Shown: positions 1 through 7,351, counted from the stretch's first letter. The stretch is 22,115 bases of DNA from Flavobacteriaceae bacterium (GCA_027068695.1 JAMOMG010000348.1:1-22115); one strand, 5' to 3'. Notes: a model not told the origin generated them from the sequence alone. Made by a program: numbers and translations.

Positions 1-1038
1 AGGTCTGGAACTTAAAAAGACCATTTTTTGAACAAACTTCATTTTGTCATTTAGTGGCATTTTTAAACGTTTAAATAATTTATACACCATTTTGGCGCCA
101 ACAAATTCGTGTCCGTGAAAAGTCCACCCTACTGTTTTACTAAATTTTTTAGTAGGTGCTTTTCCTATATCGTGTAACAATGCCGCCCAGCGTAACCATA
201 AATCATTGGTATTTTTAGAAATATTATCTACCACTTCTAAAGTATGGTAAAAATTATCTTTGTGTTTTTGCCCTTCTACTTCATCAACACCTTGTAAGTT
301 TGTTAACTCAGGTAAAAAACGCTCTAATAGTCTGGTCTTATGTAATAATAAAAGTCCTACAGATGGAACTTCAGATAACATTATTTTATTAAATTCATCT
401 ACTATACGTTCAGGAGTTATAATATCAATTCGTTTAGCATTTCTGGTAATAGCATTTAATGATTTTTCTTCAATAGTAAAATTTAATTGTGACGCAAACC
501 GTATTGCACGCATCATTCGTAAAGGATCATCTGAATAGGTAATATCTGGATTTAAAGGTGTTTTAATAATCTTTGCACCTAAATCATTCACCCCTTTAAA
601 AGGGTCTAATAATTTTCCATAATCTTTACTATTTAAACTAAAAGCCAATGCGTTAATGGTGAAATCTCTCCTGTTTTGGTCATCCTCTAACGTACCTATT
701 TCAACTTCGGGATTTCTACTATTTTCAGCATACGATTCTTTTCGAGCTCCTACAAATTCAATTTCAACATCTTCATAATATAACATTGCTGTTCCATACG
801 TTTTAAAAACCTGCACCTTTGGTTTACTTGGCAGTAAATTAGCCACCTCTTTGGCCAACTCAATTCCGTTTCCAACTGCAACGATATCAATATCTTTTGG
901 TGTTCCTCTTTTTAAAAAATAATCACGCACAAATCCACCAATTACATAGGTTTCTACTTGTAAATTAGCTGATGCTTTTGAAATATATTCAAATATTGGA
1001 TGCCTTAAAGCATCATTAAAAGTAGTATTTTTTAACAT
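1..1038 (-). CDS. cca: CCA-adding tRNA nucleotidyltransferase with HD domain (3' end cut by window)
   Basis: This enzyme adds or repairs the 3'-CCA end of tRNAs in the cytoplasm. The visible 346 residues begin at an ATG with no better upstream start. The class II nucleotidyltransferase head shows GGFVRD (34-39), the metal-binding DID at 49-51, and RRDFTINA (123-130); the RNA-binding-side helices include DDPLRMMRAIRFA (about 170-182). An HD phosphohydrolase domain follows, with H265 in FYHTLEV and HD at 289-290 (LLHDIGK). Family members of this layout run to about 470-480 residues, so roughly the last quarter lies outside the window; no stop codon is reached. It is separated from upstream tsaC by 123 bases holding a candidate promoter, so it may be transcribed alone. 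The identification rests on several independent motifs and is firm. Confidence 0.96.
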   Translation of the reverse strand, partial: MLKNTTFNDALRHPIFEYISKASANLQVETYVIGGFVRDYFLKRGTPKDIDIVAVGNGIELAKEVANLLPSKPKVQVFKTYGTAMLYYEDVEIEFVGARKESYAENSRNPEVEIGTLEDDQNRRDFTINALAFSLNSKDYGKLLDPFKGVNDLGAKIIKTPLNPDITYSDDPLRMMRAIRFASQLNFTIEEKSLNAITRNAKRIDIITPERIVDEFNKIMLSEVPSVGLLLLHKTRLLERFLPELTNLQGVDEVEGQKHKDNFYHTLEVVDNISKNTNDLWLRWAALLHDIGKAPTKKFSKTVGWTFHGHEFVGAKMVYKLFKRLKMPLNDKMKFVQKMVFLSSRP

Positions 1039-1102
1039 ATATGTTGGTAAAAGGTAACTTGTAAAACATTTAAAACATCATTCTAAACTTATCTACAGCA
1101 GT

Positions 1103-1136
1103 CAAGTTTAGGTTGGCGAAAATTTTATACATCAAA
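1103..1136 (-). promoter_or_regulatory. Candidate Bacteroidota housekeeping promoter for cca
   Basis: Read on the minus strand, TTTG (1136-1133) is followed after 22 bases by TAAACTTG (1110-1103), one mismatch from the Bacteroidota -7 consensus TAnnTTTG. The spacing falls in the usual 17-23 range. It would give a leader of roughly 60 bases before the cca ATG. An 8-bp inverted repeat (CTAAACTT 1083-1090, AAGTTTAG 1104-1111) overlaps the -7 box and the expected start of the RNA. Inferred from motif match only. Confidence 0.4.
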
Positions 1137-1161
1137 AAATTCCTTTTTATTTATCAATTAA

Positions 1162-1725
1162 TCATTCACGAAGCACTATCAATTCTCCATTTTTACCTAT
1201 TTTTAAAATAGTAGAAGATTTGTCATTAATTTCTTCGCGTTGCAAATTTACAATATAGTCTACGCTATCCAAAATTGATTTTTCAATTTCTTGAAAACTT
1301 TTAGGTGTTGGATTATTACTAATATTGGCTGAAGTTGAAACTATTGGTTTCTCAAACTTTGTTATTAATTCTTTACAAAAATCATTTTGTACAATTCTAA
1401 TGGCGACAGTATTATCATTTGCCACTACATTTTTGGCTAATCCAATTGGATTATTATAAATAATAGTTGTTGGTTTAGAGATTTTTTGAATATAATTAAA
1501 AACAGGTTTTGATATTCGTGGAATATACTGCTGAAGCATTTCTAATCCATCAACCAAAATAATTAGACTCTTACTCTCCGAACGCTTTTTAATGTTAAAA
1601 ATTTTAGCAACAGCTACCTCTGAAGTTGCATCACAACCAATTCCCCAAACAGTATCTGTTGGATATAACAGTGTATTTTTATCTTTTAAAATCTCTAAAG
1701 CCTTATTTATCTCTCTACTTTTCAT
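1162..1725 (-). CDS. tsaC: Threonylcarbamoyl-AMP synthase, YrdC/Sua5 family
   Basis: A 187-residue single-domain YrdC protein. The family condenses threonine, bicarbonate and ATP to threonylcarbamoyl-AMP, the first step of t6A formation at position 37 of ANN-decoding tRNAs. Visible family signatures are YPTDTVWGIG (21-30), KKRSESKS (46-53, the nucleotide/PPi binding lysine-arginine cluster) and STSANIS (130-136). The length is that of the short TsaC form without the Sua5 C-terminal domain. The start ATG lies 2 bases after the stop of the upstream glycerophosphotransferase-like gene, so the two are very likely cotranscribed, an odd pairing of a tRNA-modification enzyme with surface-glycan genes. 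Lying next to cca gives a loose tRNA-maturation theme. Confident on family; the gene name follows function. Confidence 0.93.
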   Translation of the reverse strand: MKSREINKALEILKDKNTLLYPTDTVWGIGCDATSEVAVAKIFNIKKRSESKSLIILVDGLEMLQQYIPRISKPVFNYIQKISKPTTIIYNNPIGLAKNVVANDNTVAIRIVQNDFCKELITKFEKPIVSTSANISNNPTPKSFQEIEKSILDSVDYIVNLQREEINDKSSTILKIGKNGELIVLRE

Positions 1726-1727
1726 GA

Positions 1728-2762
1728 CTATTTTCCAAATATCTTATGAATTTTTAATTTTCTTAAAAACGATAGTTTTCTTTTTTCTGGAACTCCATTT
1801 TCTGAAATATATTTTAAACATGCTTTAACCATTCTTAAAGAAGATTTTCCATCATTATAAGGATGATATTGCTGTACAATTTTTAATCTTTTTTCTTTAT
1901 AATTATCCTCCTTAAGATTTGATTTAACTTTCTCTAAAAGATTGTTGTACACATTAGAATCTTCCCACTCAATATTTTTAGAGCTACTTTTAAATGTGAT
2001 AACAGGCTTATTTAACAATAAGAACTCATAAACAACAGATGAAGTGTCACTAATCATGATATCAGCCATCAATAAAAATTTGATAATATTTCGCTCTTCT
2101 TCAAAAATTATATTAGCTGTTGTTTTTGCTAACTGTTTATATTTCTCAATTAATTCAACTGCCATTAAGTCATGAAACTTAATTAAAATTAAATATTCAT
2201 TTTGTTTTGATAATTTCTTAAACTCTTCAATTAAAAAGGAAGCTGATGTTAGTGAAGGCGAAAATGTTGGGGCATACAAAACTATTTTTTTTGCTTTATG
2301 TTTTAACAATAACTGTTTTTTAACAGTATCATATTTATGAAGTTCTTTGCCGTAAATATCTAATTTTGACCAACCTGTTTCAAGTACGTCAAAATTTTTA
2401 AACTGCTGTTTTAATTCTAAAAATCTCTTAGTAAAATATGGCCCTTGCGTCAAGTATAAATCAAAATAATGTCTAATCCTGAAATGTCCTTTTTTTTCAC
2501 CTGCCAAGCCATGAAATATTTGAACTTTCAGTCCTCTTAAATAATATGGAACTTCATTTCCTGGCACAAAAATAACATCGCTTTTAAATTCCTTCACCTC
2601 TTTCATATCTGATGTAAAAGACTCATTCTGAAAAGGAAATTGTTTTTTAATTGTTTCTTTAACAAACCATAAATATGGAAAATTCTTTTCTTTTAAAACC
2701 TCCATAATAGGCTCCAAAATTCCAAAAGCATACGGATTTTGACAAAAAAGGACCGTTTTCAT
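1728..2762 (-). CDS. CDP-glycerol glycerophosphotransferase family protein (TagF/TarF-like)
   Basis: A 344-residue cytosolic or membrane-associated transferase. The C-terminal half matches the Glyphos_transf fold used by teichoic-acid polymerases: IFHG (82-85) supplying the conserved histidine, VLYAPTFS (161-168), LIKFHDL (193-199), and the ISDTSSVVYEFLLLNKPVI block (237-255) that matches the donor-binding SDxSSxxxEF...KP pattern. Such enzymes move a polyol phosphate from a CDP donor to a glycan or lipid-linked acceptor. No signal peptide or membrane segment is seen; the basic C-terminus (KRKLSFLRKLKIHKIFGK) could lie on the membrane. It sits 4 bases after a LicC-like nucleotidyltransferase that could make its CDP donor. 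The donor alcohol (glycerol, ribitol, other) cannot be read from the sequence. Confidence 0.85.
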   Translation of the reverse strand: MKTVLFCQNPYAFGILEPIMEVLKEKNFPYLWFVKETIKKQFPFQNESFTSDMKEVKEFKSDVIFVPGNEVPYYLRGLKVQIFHGLAGEKKGHFRIRHYFDLYLTQGPYFTKRFLELKQQFKNFDVLETGWSKLDIYGKELHKYDTVKKQLLLKHKAKKIVLYAPTFSPSLTSASFLIEEFKKLSKQNEYLILIKFHDLMAVELIEKYKQLAKTTANIIFEEERNIIKFLLMADIMISDTSSVVYEFLLLNKPVITFKSSSKNIEWEDSNVYNNLLEKVKSNLKEDNYKEKRLKIVQQYHPYNDGKSSLRMVKACLKYISENGVPEKRKLSFLRKLKIHKIFGK

Positions 2763-2766
2763 AAAA

Positions 2767-3447
2767 CTAAACTATCTTGTTAGCATTTTTTAAATCTTCT
2801 TTAAAATCAACTTCAATACAATTGAATTTTGAAATATCAATAGCTTTAATTTTTAAATAATTTTTTTCAATTGCCATTTCCAATCCTTTTTCAAAATAAT
2901 CATTGTCATCACATTTTTCCAATTGAGATATGAAAATATCCAAATCTTTTGAAGAAATAAAGTTAATTCCCACAGCTTCACCTAATCCATTTCTAACTTC
3001 TTTAGAAAGTTTATTAACAACATTATCTTTTAGTGTATATTTAACTTCTTCATCAGCTACACTCATAGTGTTTACGGCAATAAACGAATTATTATTTTTT
3101 ATATCGTCTAGTAAAACAGCTAGTAATTTTTCATCAAAAACAACATCTCCATTAAACCATAAAACAGATTTTCCTCTGTGTTTTTTCAATGCCTGTAATA
3201 AACTCTTTGAAGTATTGGTTCTATCAAAAAACGGATTATAAACGTAATTTACTTCTGGAAAACGTTCCATAATTAAATCCTTTTTAAAACCTACAACCGT
3301 AGTTACATCATTTATATCGAAATACTTTGTAATATTATTAAGCTGTTTAGCCATAATACTTTCACCATCTTTTAAGGGTGTTAACGGCTTTGGAAAAGGA
3401 TTTCCTAACCTAGACCCAATACCTGCTGCAAGAATAACTATTTTCAA
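2767..3447 (-). CDS. LicC-like NTP transferase (sugar/choline-phosphate nucleotidyltransferase family)
   Basis: A 226-residue nucleotidyltransferase with a Rossmann-like NTP_transferase domain. The nucleotide loop is LAAGIGSRLG (6-15), with K20-P21 after it, and the metal-binding aspartate is in FNGDVVF (98-104). NTSKSLLQAL (78-87) corresponds to the substrate loop that in phosphocholine cytidylyltransferases reads N-x-x-SL. The protein most resembles CTP:phosphocholine/phospho-alcohol cytidylyltransferases (LicC group) rather than long hexose-1-phosphate enzymes. The start is a TTG at 3447-3445: translation must begin here because the nucleotide loop starts at residue 6 and the next Met is at 32. 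The gene directly precedes the glycerophosphotransferase-like gene, suggesting it supplies an activated CDP-linked donor. The actual substrate is inferred, not seen. Confidence 0.8.
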   Translation of the reverse strand: MKIVILAAGIGSRLGNPFPKPLTPLKDGESIMAKQLNNITKYFDINDVTTVVGFKKDLIMERFPEVNYVYNPFFDRTNTSKSLLQALKKHRGKSVLWFNGDVVFDEKLLAVLLDDIKNNNSFIAVNTMSVADEEVKYTLKDNVVNKLSKEVRNGLGEAVGINFISSKDLDIFISQLEKCDDNDYFEKGLEMAIEKNYLKIKAIDISKFNCIEVDFKEDLKNANKIV

Positions 3448-3457
3448 ATTTTAAAAA

Positions 3458-3497
3458 TTTAGTGTTCTATAAATTCAAGCAAAAATAGAACATTAAA
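3458..3497 (-). terminator. Hairpin between dapD and the LicC-like gene, probable terminator of dapD
   Basis: Positions 3458-3470 and 3485-3497 pair over 13 bases with a single G-U wobble, enclosing a 14-base loop. On the minus strand the stem is followed by TTTTTAAAATTT before the TTG start of the next gene. This fits a rho-independent terminator or attenuator for dapD, although the U-run is broken, so readthrough into the glycan genes is possible. Confidence 0.5.
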
Positions 3498-3509
3498 ATT
3501 TAATTATTT

Positions 3510-4325
3510 TTATACAGCTACGCCATTTTCACGAAGCGCATCATTTAAAGATGTTTTTTTATTGGTACTTTCTTTACGCTTACCAATAATCATAGCACAA
3601 GGTACATTAAATTCTCCTGCAGGATATTTTTTCTTATAACTTCCAGGTATTACAACTGACCTCGCAGGAACCCTTCCTTTCAGTTCAATAGGTTTTTCTC
3701 CTGTAACATCAATAATTTTAGTACTCATTGTTAAAACTACTCCCGCACCCAAAACAGCTTCTTTTTCAACACGTACACCTTCTACCACAATACAACGTGA
3801 TCCTACAAAAACATCATCTTCAATTATTACTGGTGCAGCTTGCAATGGTTCCAAAACACCTCCAATACCAACACCTCCACTCAAATGAACATTTTTACCT
3901 ATTTGAGCACAACTACCAACAGTTGCCCAAGTATCTACCATAGTTCCTTCATCAACATACGCACCAATATTTACATAACTTGGCATTAAAATAGTTCCTT
4001 TTGAAATATAGGCTCCATAACGTGCAACTGCAGGTGGAACAACTCTAATTCCTTTTTCTTTATATCCTGTTTTAAGCGGAATTTTATCATGAAATTCGAA
4101 AATACCTACTTCTTTGGTTTCCATTTGTTGAATAGGGAAGTACATTACCACTGCTTTTTTTACCCATTCATTTACTTGCCAGCCATTTTCAACGGGTTCT
4201 GCAACACGTAAAGTGCCACTATCTAATAATTCTATTACTTTTTTAATAGCTTCTTGGCTCGCATTTTCTTTTAGCAATGCCTTATTTTCCCAAGTATTCT
4301 CTATAATTTTTCTAATTGTTTTCAT
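3510..4325 (-). CDS. dapD: 2,3,4,5-tetrahydropyridine-2,6-dicarboxylate N-succinyltransferase
   Basis: Transfers succinyl from succinyl-CoA to tetrahydrodipicolinate in the succinylase branch of the diaminopimelate/lysine pathway, feeding peptidoglycan. The 271-residue length matches the enterobacterial enzyme (about 274). The N-terminal helical domain (1-95) leads into a left-handed beta-helix of hexapeptide repeats from about 105 to 225, with MPSYVNIGAYVDEGTMVDTW (114-133) carrying the family signature and SCAQIGKNVHLSGGVGIGGV following. VPARSVVIPGSY and the MIIGKR segment near the C-terminus complete the profile. The ATG at 4325 is the natural start. A TATATTTG -7 box lies 22 bases upstream, so the gene is probably the first of its unit, divergent from ruvX. 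Confidence 0.97.
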   Translation of the reverse strand: MKTIRKIIENTWENKALLKENASQEAIKKVIELLDSGTLRVAEPVENGWQVNEWVKKAVVMYFPIQQMETKEVGIFEFHDKIPLKTGYKEKGIRVVPPAVARYGAYISKGTILMPSYVNIGAYVDEGTMVDTWATVGSCAQIGKNVHLSGGVGIGGVLEPLQAAPVIIEDDVFVGSRCIVVEGVRVEKEAVLGAGVVLTMSTKIIDVTGEKPIELKGRVPARSVVIPGSYKKKYPAGEFNVPCAMIIGKRKESTNKKTSLNDALRENGVAV

Positions 4326-4346
4326 TTTTTAAAATTCTATACATCA

Positions 4347-4382
4347 CAAATATATAGTTTAAAAAAATATATATAATTCAAA
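4347..4382 (-). promoter_or_regulatory. Candidate promoter of dapD
   Basis: On the minus strand TATATTTG (4354-4347) matches the Bacteroidota -7 consensus TAnnTTTG exactly, with TTTG (4382-4379) 24 bases upstream as a possible -33 element, one base beyond the usual spacing. The predicted RNA start is about 15 bases from the dapD ATG. Confidence 0.5.
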
Positions 4383-4387
4383 ATACT

Positions 4388-4395
4388 TAAATTTG
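4388..4395 (+). promoter_or_regulatory. -7 box of the ruvX promoter
   Basis: TAAATTTG fits TAnnTTTG exactly; no clear -33 TTTG is visible 17-23 bases upstream. It overlaps the upstream in-frame TTG at 4393, which therefore is unlikely to be transcribed, and supports translation from the TTG at 4423. The opposing dapD promoter lies within 40 bases, so the two share one small regulatory window. Confidence 0.5.
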
Positions 4396-4422
4396 CACGA
4401 ATTTATTAATTATGTTATTATT

Positions 4423-4836
4423 TTGGCACGAATTTTAGCTTTTGACTACGGAGAAAAAAGAACAGGACTAGCAGTAACTGATGAATTACAAATTATTGCT
4501 TCTGGATTAACAACTGTAGATACTAAAAAGATTTTTTCTTTTTTAACAGACTATTTAAAAAATGAAAATGTTGAATTATTTATTGTTGGTGAACCTAAAC
4601 AAATGAATAATTTACCTAGTGAAAGTGAACAATTAATTACTCCATTTGTGAAAAAATTAAGCCAAACTTTCCCTAAAATTCCAATAAAAAGAATTGATGA
4701 GCGCTTTACATCAAAAATAGCCTTTCAAAGTATGATTGAAAGTGGTTTGAAAAAAAAACAACGCAAAAATAAAGCTTTAGTTGATGAAATTAGTGCTGTT
4801 TTAATTCTACAATCATACTTACATTACCAAAAATAA
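4423..4836 (+). CDS. ruvX: RuvX/YqgF family Holliday-junction resolvase-like nuclease
   Basis: An RNase H-fold protein of 137 residues from the chosen TTG start, nearly the length of E. coli YqgF (138). Family members act in 16S rRNA 5'-end processing and have been proposed as Holliday-junction resolvases. Acidic active-site candidates are D8 in the opening FDYGEKRTG (7-15), E57 in VGEP (55-58) and D121 in LVDEISA (119-125); DERFTS (92-97) is the other family hallmark. An earlier in-frame TTG at 4393 would add ten residues but sits inside the -7 box, and the family begins just before the first strand as MARILA does here. One base separates its stop from the following DUF1919 gene, implying cotranscription. 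Confidence 0.93.
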   Translation: MARILAFDYGEKRTGLAVTDELQIIASGLTTVDTKKIFSFLTDYLKNENVELFIVGEPKQMNNLPSESEQLITPFVKKLSQTFPKIPIKRIDERFTSKIAFQSMIESGLKKKQRKNKALVDEISAVLILQSYLHYQK

Positions 4837-4837
4837 T

Positions 4838-5491
4838 ATGACACGAACTATAACAGTCTTTATTAAGAGAAAATTTAGACAAGTTTTTAAAAATCTTTTA
4901 AATAAAAAAGATATCAAATTACTGAAAAATAAAAATTTTGTAATTGTTTCTAATAACTGTTGGGGAGGTGAAATTTATCAATGGCTTAGGCGACCTTACA
5001 ATTCTCCATTTGTAGGTTTGTTTATTTACAGTCCTTGTTACCTAAAGCTATTATCAAATTTTAATCATTACATTTCAAAAAACTTAATTTTTCAAAAAAG
5101 TTCTAGCTATTTTGAGGAGCAAGTCACTTACCCAATTGGGAAGTTAGACGATATTGAGGTTCATTTTTTACATTATAAATCGGAACAGGAAGCTGAAGAT
5201 AAATGGACACGTAGAACTAAACGCATGTTAGAAGAAACTAATATGGATAATTACTATTTCAAAACTTGCGATATGTACAACAGTAATGAAGCTATTCTAA
5301 AAGAATTTCATAAACTTCCTTATAAGAATAAAGTATCGTTTGGTATAAAAAACTACACCTCATTAAAGGATGAAAATCATATTAAAATAAATGAGGTAGA
5401 TAAAAAAACTGGTAAGCATGTGCCAAATGGCGTAAAACTATATAAACTCACATTTTTATACTTTAATATTACAAACTGGCTAAAGAATTAA
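4838..5491 (+). CDS. DUF1919 family protein, probable surface-polysaccharide function
   Basis: A 217-residue protein with the DUF1919 signature set: FVIVSNNCWGG (34-44), RRPYNSPFVGLF (51-62), YPIGKLDDIEVHFLHYKS (98-115) and EAEDKWTRRTKR (118-129). DUF1919 genes elsewhere occur in exopolysaccharide and capsule clusters; no reaction is established. No signal peptide or membrane span is evident, but the first 30 residues are strongly basic. It begins one base after ruvX and is followed by 57 bases holding a separate promoter for def, so it behaves as a cargo gene appended to ruvX. Several flavobacterial genomes, as I recall them, have ruvX directly before def, which would make this an insertion. 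The role is unknown; a link to glycan synthesis is inferred from the family. Confidence 0.85.
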   Translation: MTRTITVFIKRKFRQVFKNLLNKKDIKLLKNKNFVIVSNNCWGGEIYQWLRRPYNSPFVGLFIYSPCYLKLLSNFNHYISKNLIFQKSSSYFEEQVTYPIGKLDDIEVHFLHYKSEQEAEDKWTRRTKRMLEETNMDNYYFKTCDMYNSNEAILKEFHKLPYKNKVSFGIKNYTSLKDENHIKINEVDKKTGKHVPNGVKLYKLTFLYFNITNWLKN

Positions 5492-5523
5492 TTTTCATAA
5501 TTTTTTTAATAAACTAATCTTTG

Positions 5524-5531
5524 TACTTTTG
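5524..5531 (+). promoter_or_regulatory. -7 box of the def-DUF5606-mazG operon promoter
   Basis: TACTTTTG matches TAnnTTTG, 17 bases before the def ATG. A second near-match, TAATCTTTG (5515-5523), lies immediately upstream. No good -33 TTTG is present at the usual distance; the T-rich run at 5501-5507 is at the right place. Confidence 0.5.
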
Positions 5532-5548
5532 CAATCCAAAAAAATAAT

Positions 5549-6136
5549 ATGATATTACCAATTATTGCATATGGTGACCCTGTTCTTAGAAAAGTAGGTG
5601 TTAATATTGATAAAGATTACCCAAACCTTTCTGAGCTTATTGAAAATATGAAGGAAACAATGGTAAATGCACAAGGTGTTGGTTTGGCTGCACCACAAAT
5701 TGGAAAAGCTATTCGACTTTTTATTATAGACACTTCTCCATTTGCTAAAGATGAAGAATTAGAAGAAAATGAACGTGAATTTTTGGCTAATTTTAAAAAA
5801 ATATTTATCAATGCCAAAATTGTAAAAGAAGAAGGAGATGAATGGTCATTTAGTGAAGGCTGCCTTAGCATACCAGATATCAGAGAAGAAGTTTTTAGAG
5901 AAGAAAAAATCACCATTGAATACGTAGATGAAAATTTTAAAAAACATACTGACACTCTGGATGGGTTGGCTGCAAGAGTTGTACAACATGAGTATGACCA
6001 TATTGAAGGAATTTTATTTACTGATAAAATTTCATCATTAAAAAAACGATTAATTAAAAAGAAATTAGAAAATATTTCAAAAGGAAAAGTGAACCCTGAT
6101 TACAGAATGAAATTTCCCTTATTAAAAAGAAAATAA
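5549..6136 (+). CDS. def: Peptide deformylase
   Basis: Removes the formyl group from the N-terminal methionine of nascent proteins, using an Fe2+/Zn2+-dependent hydrolase site in the cytoplasm. All three family motifs are intact: GVGLAAPQ (43-50), EGCLS (103-107, metal ligand C105) and HEYDH (147-151, metal ligands H147 and H151, catalytic E148). At 195 residues it is somewhat longer than E. coli Def, with an insertion around 62-85 (DEELEENEREF) typical of the Bacteroidota type. It opens a tight three-gene run: the next ATG follows after 4 bases. Its own -7 box is visible. Confidence 0.97.
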   Translation: MILPIIAYGDPVLRKVGVNIDKDYPNLSELIENMKETMVNAQGVGLAAPQIGKAIRLFIIDTSPFAKDEELEENEREFLANFKKIFINAKIVKEEGDEWSFSEGCLSIPDIREEVFREEKITIEYVDENFKKHTDTLDGLAARVVQHEYDHIEGILFTDKISSLKKRLIKKKLENISKGKVNPDYRMKFPLLKRK

Positions 6137-6140
6137 ACTT

Positions 6141-6569
6141 ATGGAGTTAAAAGATATAGTAGCAATTACTGGAAAACCAGGACTGTATGAAATTAAAGCA
6201 CAATCTAAAGGAGGAATTATTGTAGAGTCATTGCTCGATAATAAAAAATTTCCAATTACTGCCACACATAACATTAGCGCTTTGAATGAAATTGCAATTT
6301 TCACATATGAAGAAGAAATTCCTTTACGCATTGTTTTTAAGGCTATTAGCGAAAAAGAAAACGGTAAAGAAGCTATAAACCCTAAAGAAAGTGGTAAAGT
6401 TTTAACTTCTTATTTTCGTGAAATTTTACCAAATTTTGATGAAGAGCGTGTATACACTTCAAACATAAAAAAAGTTTTACAATGGTATAATTTACTAGCT
6501 TCAAATAATTTTGATTTTTCTTCAATTAAAGAGGAAGAAGAAGAAAATCAAGCAACTAAAGAAGCTTAA
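6141..6569 (+). CDS. DUF5606 domain protein
   Basis: A 142-residue soluble protein recognised as the DUF5606 family of Bacteroidota: MELKDIVAITGKPGLYE at the N-terminus, then KGGIIVESLLDNKK (23-36) and ITATHNISALNEIAI (39-53), followed by a helical second half (about 80-125) and an acidic tail (EEEEEN). The first 60 residues look like a small SH3/KOW-like beta barrel; that reading is an inference. No enzymatic motif is visible. The gene sits 4 bases after def and 2 bases before mazG, a placement that recurs in the phylum, so it probably belongs to the same operon and to a translation or nucleotide-housekeeping context. Its biochemical function is not known. Confidence 0.85.
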   Translation: MELKDIVAITGKPGLYEIKAQSKGGIIVESLLDNKKFPITATHNISALNEIAIFTYEEEIPLRIVFKAISEKENGKEAINPKESGKVLTSYFREILPNFDEERVYTSNIKKVLQWYNLLASNNFDFSSIKEEEEENQATKEA

Positions 6570-6571
6570 TT

Positions 6572-7351
6572 ATGCACACAAGAGAACAGCAACTTGAAGC
6601 TATAAATCGTTTATTAAACATTATGGATGAGTTGCGTTCTAAATGCCCATGGGATAAAAAGCAAACATTCCAATCTCTTAGACACCTAACTATTGAAGAA
6701 ACTTATGAATTAGGTGATGCTATCCTTAAAGATGACTTTCAAGAAATTAAAAAAGAATTAGGAGATTTGCTGCTTCATATTGTTTTTTATGCAAAAATTG
6801 GCTCAGAAACCAACGATTTTGATATTGCTGATGTAGCAAACTCCATTGCTGAAAAATTAATTTACCGTCACCCTCATATTTATGGAGATGTTACTGTTAA
6901 AAATGAAGATGATGTAAAACAAAACTGGGAAAAATTAAAATTAAAAGAAGGCAAAAAATCTGTGTTAGAAGGTGTTCCAACCTCTCTTCCATCTATGGTG
7001 AAAGCAAACAGAATACAGGAAAAAGTTGCAGGAGTAGGTTTTGATTGGGAAAAACCTGAACAAGTTTGGGAAAAAGTTCAAGAAGAATTAGGCGAACTAA
7101 ATGACGAAATCAAAAAAGGAAATAGCGATAATATTGAAGCTGAATTTGGAGACGTCTTATTTTCTATGATTAATTATGCTCGTTTTGTTAACGTAAATCC
7201 TGAAAACGCACTAGAAAGAACAAATATAAAATTCATAAAACGCTTTCAATATTTGGAGGAAGCAGCTAAAAAAGAAGGCAAATCTCTTCATGATATGTCG
7301 CTTACTGAAATGGATGTATTTTGGAACGAGTCAAAAAAAATATACAAATAA
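6572..7351 (+). CDS. mazG: Nucleoside triphosphate pyrophosphohydrolase MazG
   Basis: Hydrolyses (d)NTPs to the monophosphate and pyrophosphate, cleansing the pool or tuning ppGpp-related responses. The 259 residues hold two tandem MazG domains as in E. coli (263 residues). The first shows CPWDKKQTFQSLRHLTIEE (25-43), the metal-binding E42-E43-x-x-E46 and E62-x-x-D65. The second repeats the pattern with E171-E172-x-x-E175 and E191-x-x-D194. KVAGVGFDWE (151-160) links them as in other full-length members. It starts 2 bases after the DUF5606 gene and ends the def operon. Sixty bases separate it from the dehydrogenase downstream. Confidence 0.96.
   Translation: MHTREQQLEAINRLLNIMDELRSKCPWDKKQTFQSLRHLTIEETYELGDAILKDDFQEIKKELGDLLLHIVFYAKIGSETNDFDIADVANSIAEKLIYRHPHIYGDVTVKNEDDVKQNWEKLKLKEGKKSVLEGVPTSLPSMVKANRIQEKVAGVGFDWEKPEQVWEKVQEELGELNDEIKKGNSDNIEAEFGDVLFSMINYARFVNVNPENALERTNIKFIKRFQYLEEAAKKEGKSLHDMSLTEMDVFWNESKKIYK

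Noticed and set aside
260..538. Open frame of 92 codons on the plus strand
   Set aside because: It is antisense to cca, whose motifs are clear in the other strand; its translation is low-complexity with no domain.
3728..3943. Open frame on the plus strand with an HLQ-rich translation
   Set aside because: Antisense shadow of the hexapeptide repeats of dapD; the repetitive His/Leu/Gln content reflects the periodic dapD codons.
4393..4422. In-frame TTG at 4393 as the start of ruvX (MHEFINYVIIL extension)
   Set aside because: The codon is part of the TAAATTTG -7 box and the extension has no counterpart at the RuvX N-terminus; TTG 4423 is preferred.
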